45,399 nt of DNA from Bacillus sp. AFS059628 (GCF_002571225.1 NZ_NVEC01000050.1:7613-53011); one strand, 5' to 3'. Positions 15,612 through 25,021 are shown, counted from the stretch's first letter. Program-made: numbers and translations. The notes: a model not told the origin generated them from the sequence alone.

Positions 15612-16672
15612 AAAGCCCTCTTCCTTAAAACTATAGTTAAGAATATGATTCCACCAAATAATTCAATAATAACTGAAACTACACCTTGAGCATGGAATAC
15701 ATGATACATTAAAAAGTATGCACTCGTCATTATTAAAAATCCTATAGCAAAAGCCATTGGGAAAATATATCTATGATCATAAGTTGACGCCGCCTGATAA
15801 CTCAAAGTTGCTACTAAAAAGCCGTAGAACGTAAGTGGTCCAATTAGAGCTGTTGAGATAGACATTAAAATAGCTACTAACACAAGCGTATAAATTACAC
15901 TAGGTTGATATTTAACCCCAAAAGAAGTAGCAACATCCTTTCCTAGTGACAAAACATTCAACTTCTTAGAATGAGTAAAAATTAATAATGCTACAATTAT
16001 GATCATTGGAATTACAACAGGAAAATATGCAGGGTCTGCATGATTAACAGAACCAAATAATCTCGCTTGTAAAATATCAAATTCTGAAGGCGCAAGTAAT
16101 TTCCTCATAAAAGTTGACACAGAATTTAGCCCGGTACCAATAATAATTCCAACTAAAAGCATAAGTTGTAAATTCCCGTATTTACCAGAAAGTAACCATC
16201 CATAAAGTATCAAACTCATGAAGACCATCACAACAACTTGAAATAAAAATGATCCAATTCCATTAAAGTTTATTAATGCACTAGCACCAAAGAAGAATAT
16301 TGTACTCGTTTGAATTGCTGAATAAAGTGATTCGAAACCTAAAAGTGAAGGAGTAATAATCTTATTATTCGTAATAGATTGGAAAGCAACTGTCGATAAG
16401 CTATGGCAAACTGCAGCAATAATCATTGCAACAATAGCTACTATCCTTCTCTTAACAACTGGGATAAAAGAAGGTGAATCTATCGGAACTGGATTGTTAT
16501 AAACTAAAAGTCCATATGAAGAAAGGAGACCTAAAGCAATCAATGTTGTCAGTACAATCCAATAACGTCTTGCTTCCTTCTTAGAACGAAAAGCACTAGC
16601 TGATCTACTTTCATTATGAAGGCTAGAATCGACTTCGACATTTTCTTTATTTCTATAATCTAATGTGATCAT
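15608..16672 (-). CDS. Iron-siderophore ABC permease, FecCD family (second)
   Basis: An inner-membrane permease of 354 residues in the FecCD/BtuC family with about nine to ten membrane helices. It resembles YclO/FatC-type subunits. An unusually polar 35-residue N-terminal extension precedes the first helix. Family features include AAVCHSLSTVAFQSITNNKIITPSLLG, a variant of the conserved segment near helix 3, and GPLTFYGFLVATLSYQ, the region contacting the ATPase. It overlaps the neighbouring genes by ATGA on both sides (16669-16672 and 15608-15611). It presumably pairs with the other permease as a heterodimer. Confidence 0.85.
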   Translation of the reverse strand: MITLDYRNKENVEVDSSLHNESRSASAFRSKKEARRYWIVLTTLIALGLLSSYGLLVYNNPVPIDSPSFIPVVKRRIVAIVAMIIAAVCHSLSTVAFQSITNNKIITPSLLGFESLYSAIQTSTIFFFGASALINFNGIGSFLFQVVVMVFMSLILYGWLLSGKYGNLQLMLLVGIIIGTGLNSVSTFMRKLLAPSEFDILQARLFGSVNHADPAYFPVVIPMIIIVALLIFTHSKKLNVLSLGKDVATSFGVKYQPSVIYTLVLVAILMSISTALIGPLTFYGFLVATLSYQAASTYDHRYIFPMAFAIGFLIMTSAYFLMYHVFHAQGVVSVIIELFGGIIFLTIVLRKRAL

Positions 16673-17685
16673 CGCAGCCTCCTTGGTTTTCTTCGTCTCA
16701 ATAGAATAGTAATAAACACGACCGCTCCCACTGTTGCAAGTATTAAAGAAACAGGTAATTCAAACGGCTTTATAATTGTTCGAGAAATGATGTCACAGGC
16801 AGTGATTGTCCCCATTCCGATCACACATACCCAAGGTAAATTACTCCTAAGATCATCGCCTCTAAACATGGAAACAATGTTTGGAACAATTAATCCCAAG
16901 AAAGGTAAGTTTCCAATCACAGCTGCAACAATTCCAACAGCAACAGAGATAAGACCAGTCCCAAAAAGAACAATTCTATTGTAATTAACCCCAAGGCTTG
17001 TTGCGACATCTTCCCCTAGTCCAGCTAAAGTCAATCTATTCGCATACATAAAAATAAACAAAGTAACGATAACAATTAGCCATAAATATTCATATCTTCC
17101 CACCTGAACGGTAGCAAATGAACCTACGAACCAAGTTTCAATACTTTGCGTCATTTGAAAAAGGAGTCCCATAAACGTAGACACTGCAGAAATAACTGCT
17201 CCAAGCATCAATCCAATAATCGGGACAATCAAAGAAGAACGAAGTTTAACTCTTCTTAAAAATAAAAAGAAAATCATAGTTCCTATAAAAGAAAAAATGA
17301 TTGCACCAGTCATTCTTTGAACTAAAGTCGGGGCAGGAAATAATAAATATACAAAAAGCAGGCCTAAGCCTGACCATTCAATAGTCCCCGTTGTAGTCGG
17401 TTCAACAAAACGATTCTGTGTAATTAATTGCATTACGAGCCCTGCCATCGCCATTGCAGCCCCAGTAAGCATTAATGCAACTGTTCTCGGAACACGAGTG
17501 ATGAAAAACATCTCCATTCCGTCCTCTTGTCCACGTATATCATAAACTCCAGTAAACAGTGATATAATCCCTAAAATTATAACAACTATAACTGCTATTA
17601 TAAAAGGTTTTGTCCATATTTTATTTTGATTATAAAACTGGGGTTGAGAAATATTCTCAACCCTAGAAATCATATTTTTTGACAC
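16669..17685 (-). CDS. Iron-siderophore ABC permease, FecCD family (first)
   Basis: The partner permease, 338 residues, YclN/FatD-like. It shows the FecCD hallmarks RVPRTVALMLTGAAMAMAGLVMQLITQNRFVEP in the second helix region and GNLPFLGLIVPNIVSMFRGDD near residue 250, which forms the coupling helix to the ATPase. The start is a GTG at 17685 with AAAGGGG eight to nine bases upstream. It lies 19 nt after the binding-protein gene and overlaps the second permease. Confidence 0.87.
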   Translation of the reverse strand: MSKNMISRVENISQPQFYNQNKIWTKPFIIAVIVVIILGIISLFTGVYDIRGQEDGMEMFFITRVPRTVALMLTGAAMAMAGLVMQLITQNRFVEPTTTGTIEWSGLGLLFVYLLFPAPTLVQRMTGAIIFSFIGTMIFFLFLRRVKLRSSLIVPIIGLMLGAVISAVSTFMGLLFQMTQSIETWFVGSFATVQVGRYEYLWLIVIVTLFIFMYANRLTLAGLGEDVATSLGVNYNRIVLFGTGLISVAVGIVAAVIGNLPFLGLIVPNIVSMFRGDDLRSNLPWVCVIGMGTITACDIISRTIIKPFELPVSLILATVGAVVFITILLRRRKPRRLR

Positions 17686-17704
17686 TGTTTCGTACCCCTT
17701 TACA

Positions 17705-18718
17705 CTACTTAGCTAAAGTTTTTGCAAGATCTCCAAATAACTCTATATAAGTCTGAATTGATTCATTTGTGTAAGTATCTGCTGGTGCATAAATAACTTG
17801 TTTTTTAGAAACAGCAGTTGTGTTTTGAAGAGCTGGTGATTTAGAAATAACATCCTGAGCAGGAGCTGACTTAGCTGCATCAGATGTTGCAGCATCACGA
17901 TCTAATACGAAAAGCCAATCAGGATTTGTTTGTGCGATAGCTTCAACAGAAACGTCATCACCTTTATGACCTGCAGTAGAATTCGAAACTTCTAATGCTG
18001 GAGTCCAACCGAAAATTTCATACATAGGGCCCCAAACGCGACCAGAATGTGGAGCAGCAAAACCAATATTTCCACCAGTAACGATAACACTCATAACTTT
18101 ATCTTTTCCGTTATAAGCAGATTTTGCTTTTTCAATAGATTTATCGAAATCAGCTACTAATTGTTTAGCTTCTTTATCTTTAGCAAAGATTTTTCCTAAA
18201 GTAGTTGTAGAATCTTTAAGTCCTTTTACTAAGTTTTCTCCAGGCTTAGTAGCCTTCTCAGAAACATCAAAATTAAGATCAATAACAGCTGCATTTGGCA
18301 CTAATTTTTTGATTTCTTCGTAATGATCAGCAAATCTTTGACCAACAATTACAAGGTCAGGGTTTGCCGCTGCAATGATTTCAAGATTTGGTTCGCGGTG
18401 ATTCCCAATATTTTTAACCGAATCATCTTTTTTATATGCTGAATCCGCAGGCATAATATCCTTTGGAGCAGCCGCTAATTTAATTCCCCAATCAGCTAAA
18501 GTTTCAAACGTTCTATTATCTAAAGCAACTACATTTTTTGGATTTACAGGGACTTTAACAGTTCCATGAGCATCAGTGATTTCAACCGTTTTTGGCTTAT
18601 CACTACTATCACCTTTATTAGCTTTCGAAGTTTCCTTACTTGAATCTGAGCAAGCTACTAACATTAAAGTGAAAATTGCTAGAATACTTACTAATTTTAA
18701 AAGCATAGTTTTTTTCAT
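17705..18718 (-). CDS. fatB: Siderophore-binding lipoprotein (FatB/YclQ-like, petrobactin type)
   Basis: A substrate-binding lipoprotein that captures ferric siderophore outside the membrane. The signal peptide ends in the lipobox LVAC with the lipidated Cys at 23, followed by a Ser/Lys-rich linker. The mature part is a class III (TroA-like) two-lobed binding protein starting VEITDAHGTVKVPVNPKNVVALD, with the conserved PDLVIVGQR segment of the hinge region. The family pattern and operon position match FatB of B. anthracis and YclQ of B. subtilis, which bind petrobactin and its photoproducts. The ribosome site AAGGAG lies seven bases before the ATG. Iron control is indicated by the Fur box at 18809. 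Confidence 0.85.
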   Translation of the reverse strand: MKKTMLLKLVSILAIFTLMLVACSDSSKETSKANKGDSSDKPKTVEITDAHGTVKVPVNPKNVVALDNRTFETLADWGIKLAAAPKDIMPADSAYKKDDSVKNIGNHREPNLEIIAAANPDLVIVGQRFADHYEEIKKLVPNAAVIDLNFDVSEKATKPGENLVKGLKDSTTTLGKIFAKDKEAKQLVADFDKSIEKAKSAYNGKDKVMSVIVTGGNIGFAAPHSGRVWGPMYEIFGWTPALEVSNSTAGHKGDDVSVEAIAQTNPDWLFVLDRDAATSDAAKSAPAQDVISKSPALQNTTAVSKKQVIYAPADTYTNESIQTYIELFGDLAKTLAK

Positions 18719-18808
18719 ACGTATACTCCTTATAATGTAATTTAGTTCGAAAATGATAACATCGATAGATTAAATTAGACATTAACTTTTATGTACCCAA
18801 ACTGCTAT

Positions 18809-18840
18809 TGATAATCATTTTCATTTGAACATCCTGTAAA
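18809..18840 (-). promoter_or_regulatory. Fur box and putative promoter of the fat-type operon
   Basis: On the minus strand TGAAAATGATTATCA (complement of 18809-18823) matches the 7-1-7 Fur consensus TGATAATNATTATCA at all but one defined position. A possible promoter overlaps it: -35 TTTACA (complement of 18835-18840), 18-bp spacer, and -10 GATTAT inside the box. A weaker half-like match, GAAAATGATAAC, lies at about 18750-18761 in the untranslated leader. Confidence 0.85.
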
Positions 18841-19168
18841 TAAGTATAGTCATTAATTCTGTGAAAATCTTGTGAATGGTTTGAATTCATAAAATCAAGC
18901 ATAAAAAGTAATATGTGAAGTCCAGCGTGTTAATTGACCTTTATTTTTCAGAGAATATTGATCGTCTTTTCGAGTAGGCACTTTCGGTCTCAACTAATGC
19001 GCACCAGAGTCATCCTTCACATGTACTAACCGATAGATTGACACCTTATAAATCATGATGTCTACTGCAAAAAAAATGCCAATTAATAGCTAATCATTTC
19101 ATAATTCATTGCCTGATAGCGATCTTCTTTTCATATTTCACAGAAACTATCTTATTATCTTATTTGTA
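18841..19168. other. Intergenic stretch between fatB and the response regulator
   Basis: About 330 bases without a credible gene on either strand. No clear hairpin terminator for the response-regulator gene was found. I see nothing else I can name. Confidence 0.4.
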
Positions 19169-19846
19169 TCATTCAATCATTGAATAGCCTCTGCCATGTA
19201 TCGTTTGAATATATCTATCTTTTTTCTCGCACTTTAGCTTTTTTCTTACATACCCAATATATAAGTCTACTACATTCGGATTTACTACTACGTCATATCC
19301 CCAAACCTGGTTCAAAAGCATTTCACGGCTTAATATTGTATTTTTATTCTTAATTAAAAATACAAGTAAATCGTACTCGCGATTCGTAAGCGAAAGATTT
19401 TTGCTACCTTTTTTCACAATATTGCTAGATGCATCAACAAAGAGATCTTTAAACTGAAAAAAGTTTGTCTCATTTTGCTGGTTATAGTCACTTCTTCTTA
19501 AAATAGCTTGAACTCTTGCTACTAATTCTTCCTTCACAAATGGTTTTCTAATATAATCATCTGCTCCTGCTTGTAACCCTGCTATGCAATCCTCGCTAGA
19601 AATATTGTCGGTCACAATAATGATTGGTGTCGTTTTAACAAGTCGTATTTGTCTACAAATTTCTGGTCCCGATACACTTAATGAATCCCAATCCAATATG
19701 ATAATATCCCAATCTTGTTCATATACTATATTTAAACCTTGGTTTTCATTGTGAAGTTTTAAAATGAAATGGCCCTCTTGCGTTAAACCGCTTACGATTT
19801 TCTTTGCTAAAGACCGTTCATTCTTAATTACTAACACCTGCCTCAC
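19169..19846 (-). CDS. Orphan OmpR/PhoB-type response regulator with atypical receiver
   Basis: A two-domain regulator of 225 residues: receiver (about 1-118) and winged-helix DNA-binding domain (about 128-225). The DNA-binding domain is canonical, with LTNREYDLLVFLIKN, REMLLNQVWGYD and the final IQTIHGRGYSMIE. The receiver keeps the phospho-acceptor candidate Asp52 (IILDWD), Thr79 and Lys101 (KPF). The usual DD/ED metal pair is reduced to N9-E10 in VIKNERS, and the usual MPGxDG loop is replaced by SLSVSG. No histidine kinase gene is adjacent. It may be phosphorylated poorly or act without phosphorylation. The start is a GTG at 19846 behind AGAGGTGA. Its target genes are unknown; the neighbours on either side are iron uptake and germination genes. 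Confidence 0.85.
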   Translation of the reverse strand: MRQVLVIKNERSLAKKIVSGLTQEGHFILKLHNENQGLNIVYEQDWDIIILDWDSLSVSGPEICRQIRLVKTTPIIIVTDNISSEDCIAGLQAGADDYIRKPFVKEELVARVQAILRRSDYNQQNETNFFQFKDLFVDASSNIVKKGSKNLSLTNREYDLLVFLIKNKNTILSREMLLNQVWGYDVVVNPNVVDLYIGYVRKKLKCEKKDRYIQTIHGRGYSMIE

Positions 19847-20448
19847 CGATGGTTCACCTCTACTTCAATATAACTTAGTTACATAAAAAATTATCTCAAA
19901 AAAATAACTTTAAATTTATAGATATTAGATTCCTAAAAAGGCCATTATAACGGCTTATTCGGAGAACTCTATATAATCTTACAATAGATACGAATAGAAA
20001 CACAAAGGATATGAAGATTTAAATACATATTATGTAATCATTAAAGGTAGACTGTATCTACCTGCTTATTATCAATATCTATTCATTCAGTTTCTGTTTC
20101 AAGGGGACTGTCCTCAACTTAAGCATTTTATAAAACTACAAAACAAAAAGAACGTATTCTTTCTCTCTAAATGCAAATGTGCCTCCCCATTTGTAGATTA
20201 ACTAACTTAAATAAACAATTGAATAATTCTCCTGTTTATGGAAATTTTAAGAAAGATATCGAGGGTGTATTTTCTTCTCGGCATTTTGCAAACAAATGAT
20301 TTTACCTGCTGAAAATCATTATTTATTCAAAACTATTAGGTGGGAAGGTATATAAAAATTTGCTATCAAGGAAGTATTAACTTTAAGGTCCAAATATAAA
20401 AAATCTACTTTTTATAAAAAACATAAACCATTCGATAAATGGGGTAGT
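19847..20448. other. Long intergenic region before the ger operon
   Basis: About 600 bases with no credible gene on either strand. The motif GGGGACTGTCCTC near 20104 is partly palindromic. It should contain divergent promoters for the regulator and the germination operon. I could not identify a convincing forespore (sigma-G) promoter by eye. Confidence 0.4.
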
Positions 20449-22044
20449 ATGATGAAGAAACTTCGTAAGATAAAGCGTTTGAAAAAAGATATTCAGGAAC
20501 TTGAGAAGGCAAGTATGCTACTTCAAAATAATCCAGATCGTGAGCTTGAACAGAGTGTATCTGCGAATGAAAAAGTTTTGAAACGAGTTTTTGAAAATTG
20601 TTCCGACATTGTTTTTCGTCCAATTCTAATAAATAGTCAAGCCAGAATTCTTTTTATTTATATAGATGGATTAACAGACACCAAGGTTTTAGAACAGGTT
20701 GTTTTGAAACCGATGATGTTCGAAGGTATGCCTGATGGATTAAAGAGTGTGGATTCAGCAAGAAAAATCATCCAAAATCAACTTATTGCTGTTTCTCAAG
20801 TAAAGACAGTTTCTAAACTTCGTGATGTTATAGAGGGAGTATTGAAAGCTAATATCGTTATTTTAACAGATGGAGAGAGTCAAGCCCTAATTGCGGATTT
20901 AAAAGGGTTTGAAAAACGGAGTATTGAAGAGCCTGCTGCCGAAATCTCTGTTCGCGGCCCTCGGGATGGTTTTACGGAAACGTTAAGAGTCAATACGAGC
21001 CTTATTCGCCGAAGAATTCGGAGCCAAAAACTAAAAATGGAACCCTATTCGATTGGGGAATTATCACAGACAGACGTGGCAATTGCCTACATTGAGGGCA
21101 TTGCTCCAGATTCCGTTTTGGATGAAGTTCGTCAAAGAATACAGCGAATTCAAATTGATGGGGTGTTGGAGTCAGCTTTCATTGAAGAGTTTATCGAGGA
21201 TCAACCTTTTTCTCCCTTTCCGCAAATCCAGAACACCGAGCGACCGGATGCAGTGTGTGCAAGTCTTTTAGAAGGGAAAGTCGCTATTTTAGTGGATAAC
21301 ACCCCCTTCGTTTTAATCGTTCCTATGACATTCTGGACAGGTCTGCAAGCAGCGGAGGATTATTATGAACGCTCAATCTACACAACCTTTATTCGATGGA
21401 TACGTTTGGTATTAATCAACATTTCATTATTTCTTCCTTCTCTCTATGTTGCTATTACAACCTTTCATCCGAAATTAATCCCTACAAATTTGCTTATTAG
21501 TATTGCAGCTGCTCGAGAAGGCATTCCTTTCCCTGCTGTCATAGAAGCACTAATGATGGAATTTTTATTTGAAGGTTTGAGGGAAGCTGGCGTTCGGCTG
21601 CCAAAACCCGTTGGATCAGCAGTTAGCATTGTGGGAGCACTTGTCATCGGACAAGCTGCTGTGCAAGCAGGTATTATTTCGGCACCACTGGTTATTGTTG
21701 TCGCGACAACTGGTATTGCTTCGTTTGCGTTTCCACGCTACAACTTGGGAACAGCTTACCGGATGCTACGCTTTCCGATGCTGTTATTATCAGGGATGCT
21801 TGGACTATATGGTATTGCAATAAGCACCCTTGCAATTTTGATTCATGTAACTAACATTCGTTCTTTTGGTATTCCATATCTAAGCCCAGTTGCTCCTCAA
21901 ACTCCGCGTGATTTAAAGGATGTTTTGCTCCGAACACCACGGTGGAATATGACGCACCGCCCTATAATGGTATCCGGTGAAGATAAAATACGTTTTCCAG
22001 ATGGACAACAGCCAGGTTCGAAACGGGGAGGGAACACAAAATGA
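20449..22044 (+). CDS. GerA-family germinant receptor, A subunit
   Basis: The largest subunit of a spore germinant receptor in the spore inner membrane. A basic N-terminal stretch rich in Lys is followed by a hydrophilic domain to about residue 285 and then a membrane domain with about five helices. The family signature is clear: LLISIAAAREGIPFPAVIEA, then MEFLFEGLREAGVRLPKP and GSAVSIVGALVIGQAAVQAG. Length 531 is typical. Two adjacent ATGs exist; the second (20452) is seven bases from GGGG and may be the true start. The last bases overlap the C-subunit gene by four. Which of the B. cereus-group ger loci this is cannot be named safely. Confidence 0.9.
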   Translation: MMKKLRKIKRLKKDIQELEKASMLLQNNPDRELEQSVSANEKVLKRVFENCSDIVFRPILINSQARILFIYIDGLTDTKVLEQVVLKPMMFEGMPDGLKSVDSARKIIQNQLIAVSQVKTVSKLRDVIEGVLKANIVILTDGESQALIADLKGFEKRSIEEPAAEISVRGPRDGFTETLRVNTSLIRRRIRSQKLKMEPYSIGELSQTDVAIAYIEGIAPDSVLDEVRQRIQRIQIDGVLESAFIEEFIEDQPFSPFPQIQNTERPDAVCASLLEGKVAILVDNTPFVLIVPMTFWTGLQAAEDYYERSIYTTFIRWIRLVLINISLFLPSLYVAITTFHPKLIPTNLLISIAAAREGIPFPAVIEALMMEFLFEGLREAGVRLPKPVGSAVSIVGALVIGQAAVQAGIISAPLVIVVATTGIASFAFPRYNLGTAYRMLRFPMLLLSGMLGLYGIAISTLAILIHVTNIRSFGIPYLSPVAPQTPRDLKDVLLRTPRWNMTHRPIMVSGEDKIRFPDGQQPGSKRGGNTK

Positions 22045-23228
22045 GCCTGCACAGGGCGCTTTGTATAATCCTAGTCGTTTTTTTATTTTTCTTGACGGGC
22101 TGCTGGGATCGTACAGAATTAAATGATCTAGCAATAGAATTAGGATGGGGACTTGATCAAACAAAGAATAACAAGGTTGAAATTAGCGCTCAGTTTATCA
22201 TCCCATCAAAAATGGGAATGGGACAGAGTGGAAGAAGTAATGCAGGAAAAGCAGTTTTTATAGAATCCGGAACTGGAAGGGATACGCATGAAGCTGTGCA
22301 AATGATGCAAACAAAAATTTCTAGAGAAATCTTTCGAGGGCACCAGCGTGTAATACTGATTGGAGAAAAACTGGCTAAACATGGTCTCACTCCAGTTTTA
22401 GATGCATATAGCCGCGATCCTGATATTCGATTACGAGCAGATGCGTTTGTAATAAAGGGTCATACTGCAAAAGAATTTCTGAAAGCCTCCCTCCCTTTAG
22501 AGTCTATCCCGGCACTTGGGGCACTTAAAGAGCATACGCAAATAGAGGCATTGGGAGATATGTCTTTATTAAATTTTCTTATTGCTGGTACGAGTGATGG
22601 AATCACCCCGATTTTGCCTGTTATTAAACTAAATGTGTCTCATAAAAAAGGGGAAAACGAGGTCAAAGGGTTTCAAATTGTAGGCGGTGCTATATTTAAC
22701 AAAGATTTCAAATTGGTAGGATACTTAAACATGCAGGAATGGTTAACTACTCTTTGGGTAGTAAATCGTTTAAGTAAACAGACAGTTACAGCAACAGCCT
22801 CCGAAGGAAATGGTAGAGCAAGTTTATATATGACAAAGATCAATAGAAAAATCATACCTACTATACAAGGGGACACAATTAAGTGTGACGTTGTTTTTTC
22901 TGGTGAAGGAACCATTCAGGAGAACAATACGAATTTAGATCTTTCACAGCCAAAAAATCTTACTCTTTTAGAACATGTATTGGAAAAACAATCTGAAAAG
23001 CAAGCTCTCCAAACTATTAAAAAGGTTCAAAAACAATATGGAACCGACATCTTTGGATTTGGGGAAGCCGTTCATCAAAAATATCCATCCGAATGGAAAG
23101 GGATAAAAAAGAATTGGAGTAAACAGTTTCGAAAAATGCAGGTTTCTGTTCATACAAAGCTTACTATTCGGCGAGTAGGACTGACTGGACCATCGTTGCA
23201 GTTAAAGAAAAATGAAATAAAAAAATAA
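22041..23228 (+). CDS. GerA-family germinant receptor, C subunit (lipoprotein)
   Basis: The Ger(x)C lipoprotein subunit of the receptor, 395 residues, exported and lipidated at Cys21 (lipobox FLTGCW). The conserved start CWDRTELNDLAIELGWGLD follows the lipobox. The middle motif REIFRGHQRVILIGEKLAKHG and the segment YSRDPDIRLRADAFV are typical of Ger(x)C. It overlaps the A-subunit gene by ATGA and is followed by the B gene 15 nt downstream. In B. subtilis the C subunit needs diacylglycerylation for receptor function. The gene order A-C-B differs from the A-B-C order of gerA itself but is common in bacilli. Confidence 0.9.
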   Translation: MSLHRALCIILVVFLFFLTGCWDRTELNDLAIELGWGLDQTKNNKVEISAQFIIPSKMGMGQSGRSNAGKAVFIESGTGRDTHEAVQMMQTKISREIFRGHQRVILIGEKLAKHGLTPVLDAYSRDPDIRLRADAFVIKGHTAKEFLKASLPLESIPALGALKEHTQIEALGDMSLLNFLIAGTSDGITPILPVIKLNVSHKKGENEVKGFQIVGGAIFNKDFKLVGYLNMQEWLTTLWVVNRLSKQTVTATASEGNGRASLYMTKINRKIIPTIQGDTIKCDVVFSGEGTIQENNTNLDLSQPKNLTLLEHVLEKQSEKQALQTIKKVQKQYGTDIFGFGEAVHQKYPSEWKGIKKNWSKQFRKMQVSVHTKLTIRRVGLTGPSLQLKKNEIKK

Positions 23229-23243
23229 GGAGGAATATAGAGT

Positions 23244-24344
23244 GTGAGAAATTCAATGAAAATCTCTGGCAGACAAATCTTTTGGATGATGTTTACATTT
23301 GAAGTGGGACAATCACTCCTTCTAGTTATTCCAGCGACGATTCGCACTGCCAAACAAGATGCATGGATCTCGCTCTTGATTGCAGGGTGTGTTGGGATTG
23401 CTCTTACTTTTTTGGCAACCACACTTGGTTCGCTTTATCCGAAGCAAACTTTGATTGAATTTAGTCAAACCATTCTTGGTAAATGGCTAGGAAAGCTACT
23501 GGTGATTCCCTACTTCTTTGGATGGTACATGATAATCTGGATAACCGTTCGTGAATTTGGTGAGTTCATTATTATTGCTTTGTTTCATAATACACCTTTG
23601 TGGATTATTGTCTTTACTGCTATGTTATTGCTCATTTTTATTATTTACCAAGGTGGAGTGGAAGGTATTGGGCGCTTAAGTGAAATCATAGGACCAATAG
23701 TACTTTTAATGATAATGTTTGTAATTCTATTAAATGTTGGAAATATGAATTGGGATTATATGCGTCCTATTTATCACGATTCTGGATGGCTTCCCATCCT
23801 TAAAGGTTCCTATACCCCTGTAGCCGCATTTTTTGGAGAGGCTGTCATGATGACAATGTTCGTTTGCTTTATGGACAAACCAGAACAAGCGTCATCTCGA
23901 GCGATGTGGGGAGTAGGACTGGCCGCTTTTATGGTAACGATCGGAACATTAGCGGTCATTTTAACATTCGGTCCGAATTTGCCTTCAGTTTTTTTGTATC
24001 CGGTTTACGATTTGAGCCGGTACATATCCGTCATGGAGTTCATTCAAAATGTGGATATTTTGATTGTTATTATTTGGTTTTTTAGTATTTTTGTTAAACT
24101 GGCGTTATACATGTTTCTCGCCTGTTATGGAACAGCACAAATGTTTCATTTGAAGGATTGGCGAAAAGTAGCTTGGGTTCTTGCTCCTATTTCATTTATC
24201 ATAGCTGTATCAGTTAAAAATATCCAGACATTTACCCATTATTACTACATGTTTTTCGTAATTCCAATTGCATTCCCCGTATATGAGCTAGGGATCCCTT
24301 TACTGTTATTGGTGGTTAGCAAAATTCGAAGGAAATATGCATAA
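23244..24344 (+). CDS. GerA-family germinant receptor, B subunit (permease-like)
   Basis: The B subunit of the receptor, 366 residues with about ten membrane helices, from the amino acid/polyamine/organocation superfamily. In related receptors this subunit binds the nutrient germinant. The N-terminus ISGRQIFWMMFTFEVGQSLL and the helix-2 segment are typical of endospore germination permeases. A GTG at 23244 is taken as the start because AGGAGGA (23228-23234) lies just upstream; the next ATG (23256) is too far from it. It is the last gene of the operon. The germinant specificity cannot be read from the sequence. Confidence 0.9.
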   Translation: MRNSMKISGRQIFWMMFTFEVGQSLLLVIPATIRTAKQDAWISLLIAGCVGIALTFLATTLGSLYPKQTLIEFSQTILGKWLGKLLVIPYFFGWYMIIWITVREFGEFIIIALFHNTPLWIIVFTAMLLLIFIIYQGGVEGIGRLSEIIGPIVLLMIMFVILLNVGNMNWDYMRPIYHDSGWLPILKGSYTPVAAFFGEAVMMTMFVCFMDKPEQASSRAMWGVGLAAFMVTIGTLAVILTFGPNLPSVFLYPVYDLSRYISVMEFIQNVDILIVIIWFFSIFVKLALYMFLACYGTAQMFHLKDWRKVAWVLAPISFIIAVSVKNIQTFTHYYYMFFVIPIAFPVYELGIPLLLLVVSKIRRKYA

Positions 24345-24589
24345 ACCCAATTGGTAGCTTGATTAAATGTAATTGTGAAAGGATATTTAATTTTTTGACG
24401 CAAATAAAACGTGTTTTTGAGATATCACCAAATGCATATCAACTTAAGAGAAATAAACGACCCAAACAAAAAAGCACTCCACATTATATGTTTGAGGTAC
24501 AATACATACAGATGATTGTGATTATATAAACTAAAGAGATGGCTTATTGGCCCCTCTTTTATATCGGCAGCATCAGTTTGCCATAAACT
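24345..24589. other. Intergenic stretch between the ger operon and ssrA
   Basis: No gene supported. No integrase remnant and no direct repeat of the ssrA 3' end was recognised here, so there is no sign that this is an integration junction. Confidence 0.4.
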
Positions 24590-24630
24590 AAAAGAAGCAT
24601 AAGATGCCAAAACGGCCATCTTATGCTTCC
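24590..24630 (-). terminator. Terminator of ssrA (possibly bidirectional)
   Basis: The 13-bp stem GAAGCATAAGATG / CATCTTATGCTTC (24594-24606 and 24617-24629) is followed by CTTTTAG on the minus strand, about 37 nt after the mature tmRNA end. It may also end the convergent ger transcript. Confidence 0.88.
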
Positions 24631-24666
24631 TGTTATATACAAAATAAAAAACCACCAAATATGTAT

Positions 24667-25021
24667 TGGTGGAGACGGTGGGAGTCGAACCCACGTCCAA
24701 AAATATCGGCACTTAAGCTTCTACGAGTGTAGTCGATATATTAGCATTTCGCGAACTCTTCAGCCTATCGACAGGCTTCCAAATTGCTAGTCTGGTTGTT
24801 CTCTTCCTTTGTCCTCAGACGGCGAACTCCGGCGTAGTCCACTTAGTTTGAGTCCCTTACCCTACCACATGGACGATGGAGGGAGGAACCTTTAGTGCAA
24901 TTAAGCAGCTAAAGAAAGATTGTTTTGTTTGCCAATTATAGGCTTTGACGTTTTAACGAGGCCGATCCCCTCGACTCGCAACCTAAGCTCGAACTATCCC
25001 TGTCGAATCCGTAACGTCCCC
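24667..25021 (-). ncRNA. ssrA: Transfer-messenger RNA (tmRNA)
   Basis: Minus-strand RNA of about 355 nt. The 5' end reads GGGGACGTTACGGATTCGAC and the 3' end carries the T-arm GGTTCGACTCCCACC and encoded CCA (complement of 24667-24669), together forming the alanine-tRNA-like domain. The reading frame within encodes the tag GKQNNLSLAA followed by TAA, the short B. cereus-group form. tmRNA with SmpB frees ribosomes stalled on broken messages and tags the product for proteolysis. It lies downstream of smpB with its own promoter. Confidence 0.98.

Noticed and set aside
20095-20120. A possible insertion-sequence scar around GGGGACTGTCCTC
   Set aside because: The palindrome is short, with no second copy or target duplication seen nearby.
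24345-24667. A genomic-island junction at the 3' end of ssrA
   Set aside because: ssrA ends are common integration sites, but I saw no integrase gene and no direct repeat of the tmRNA 3' end between here and 14 kb.
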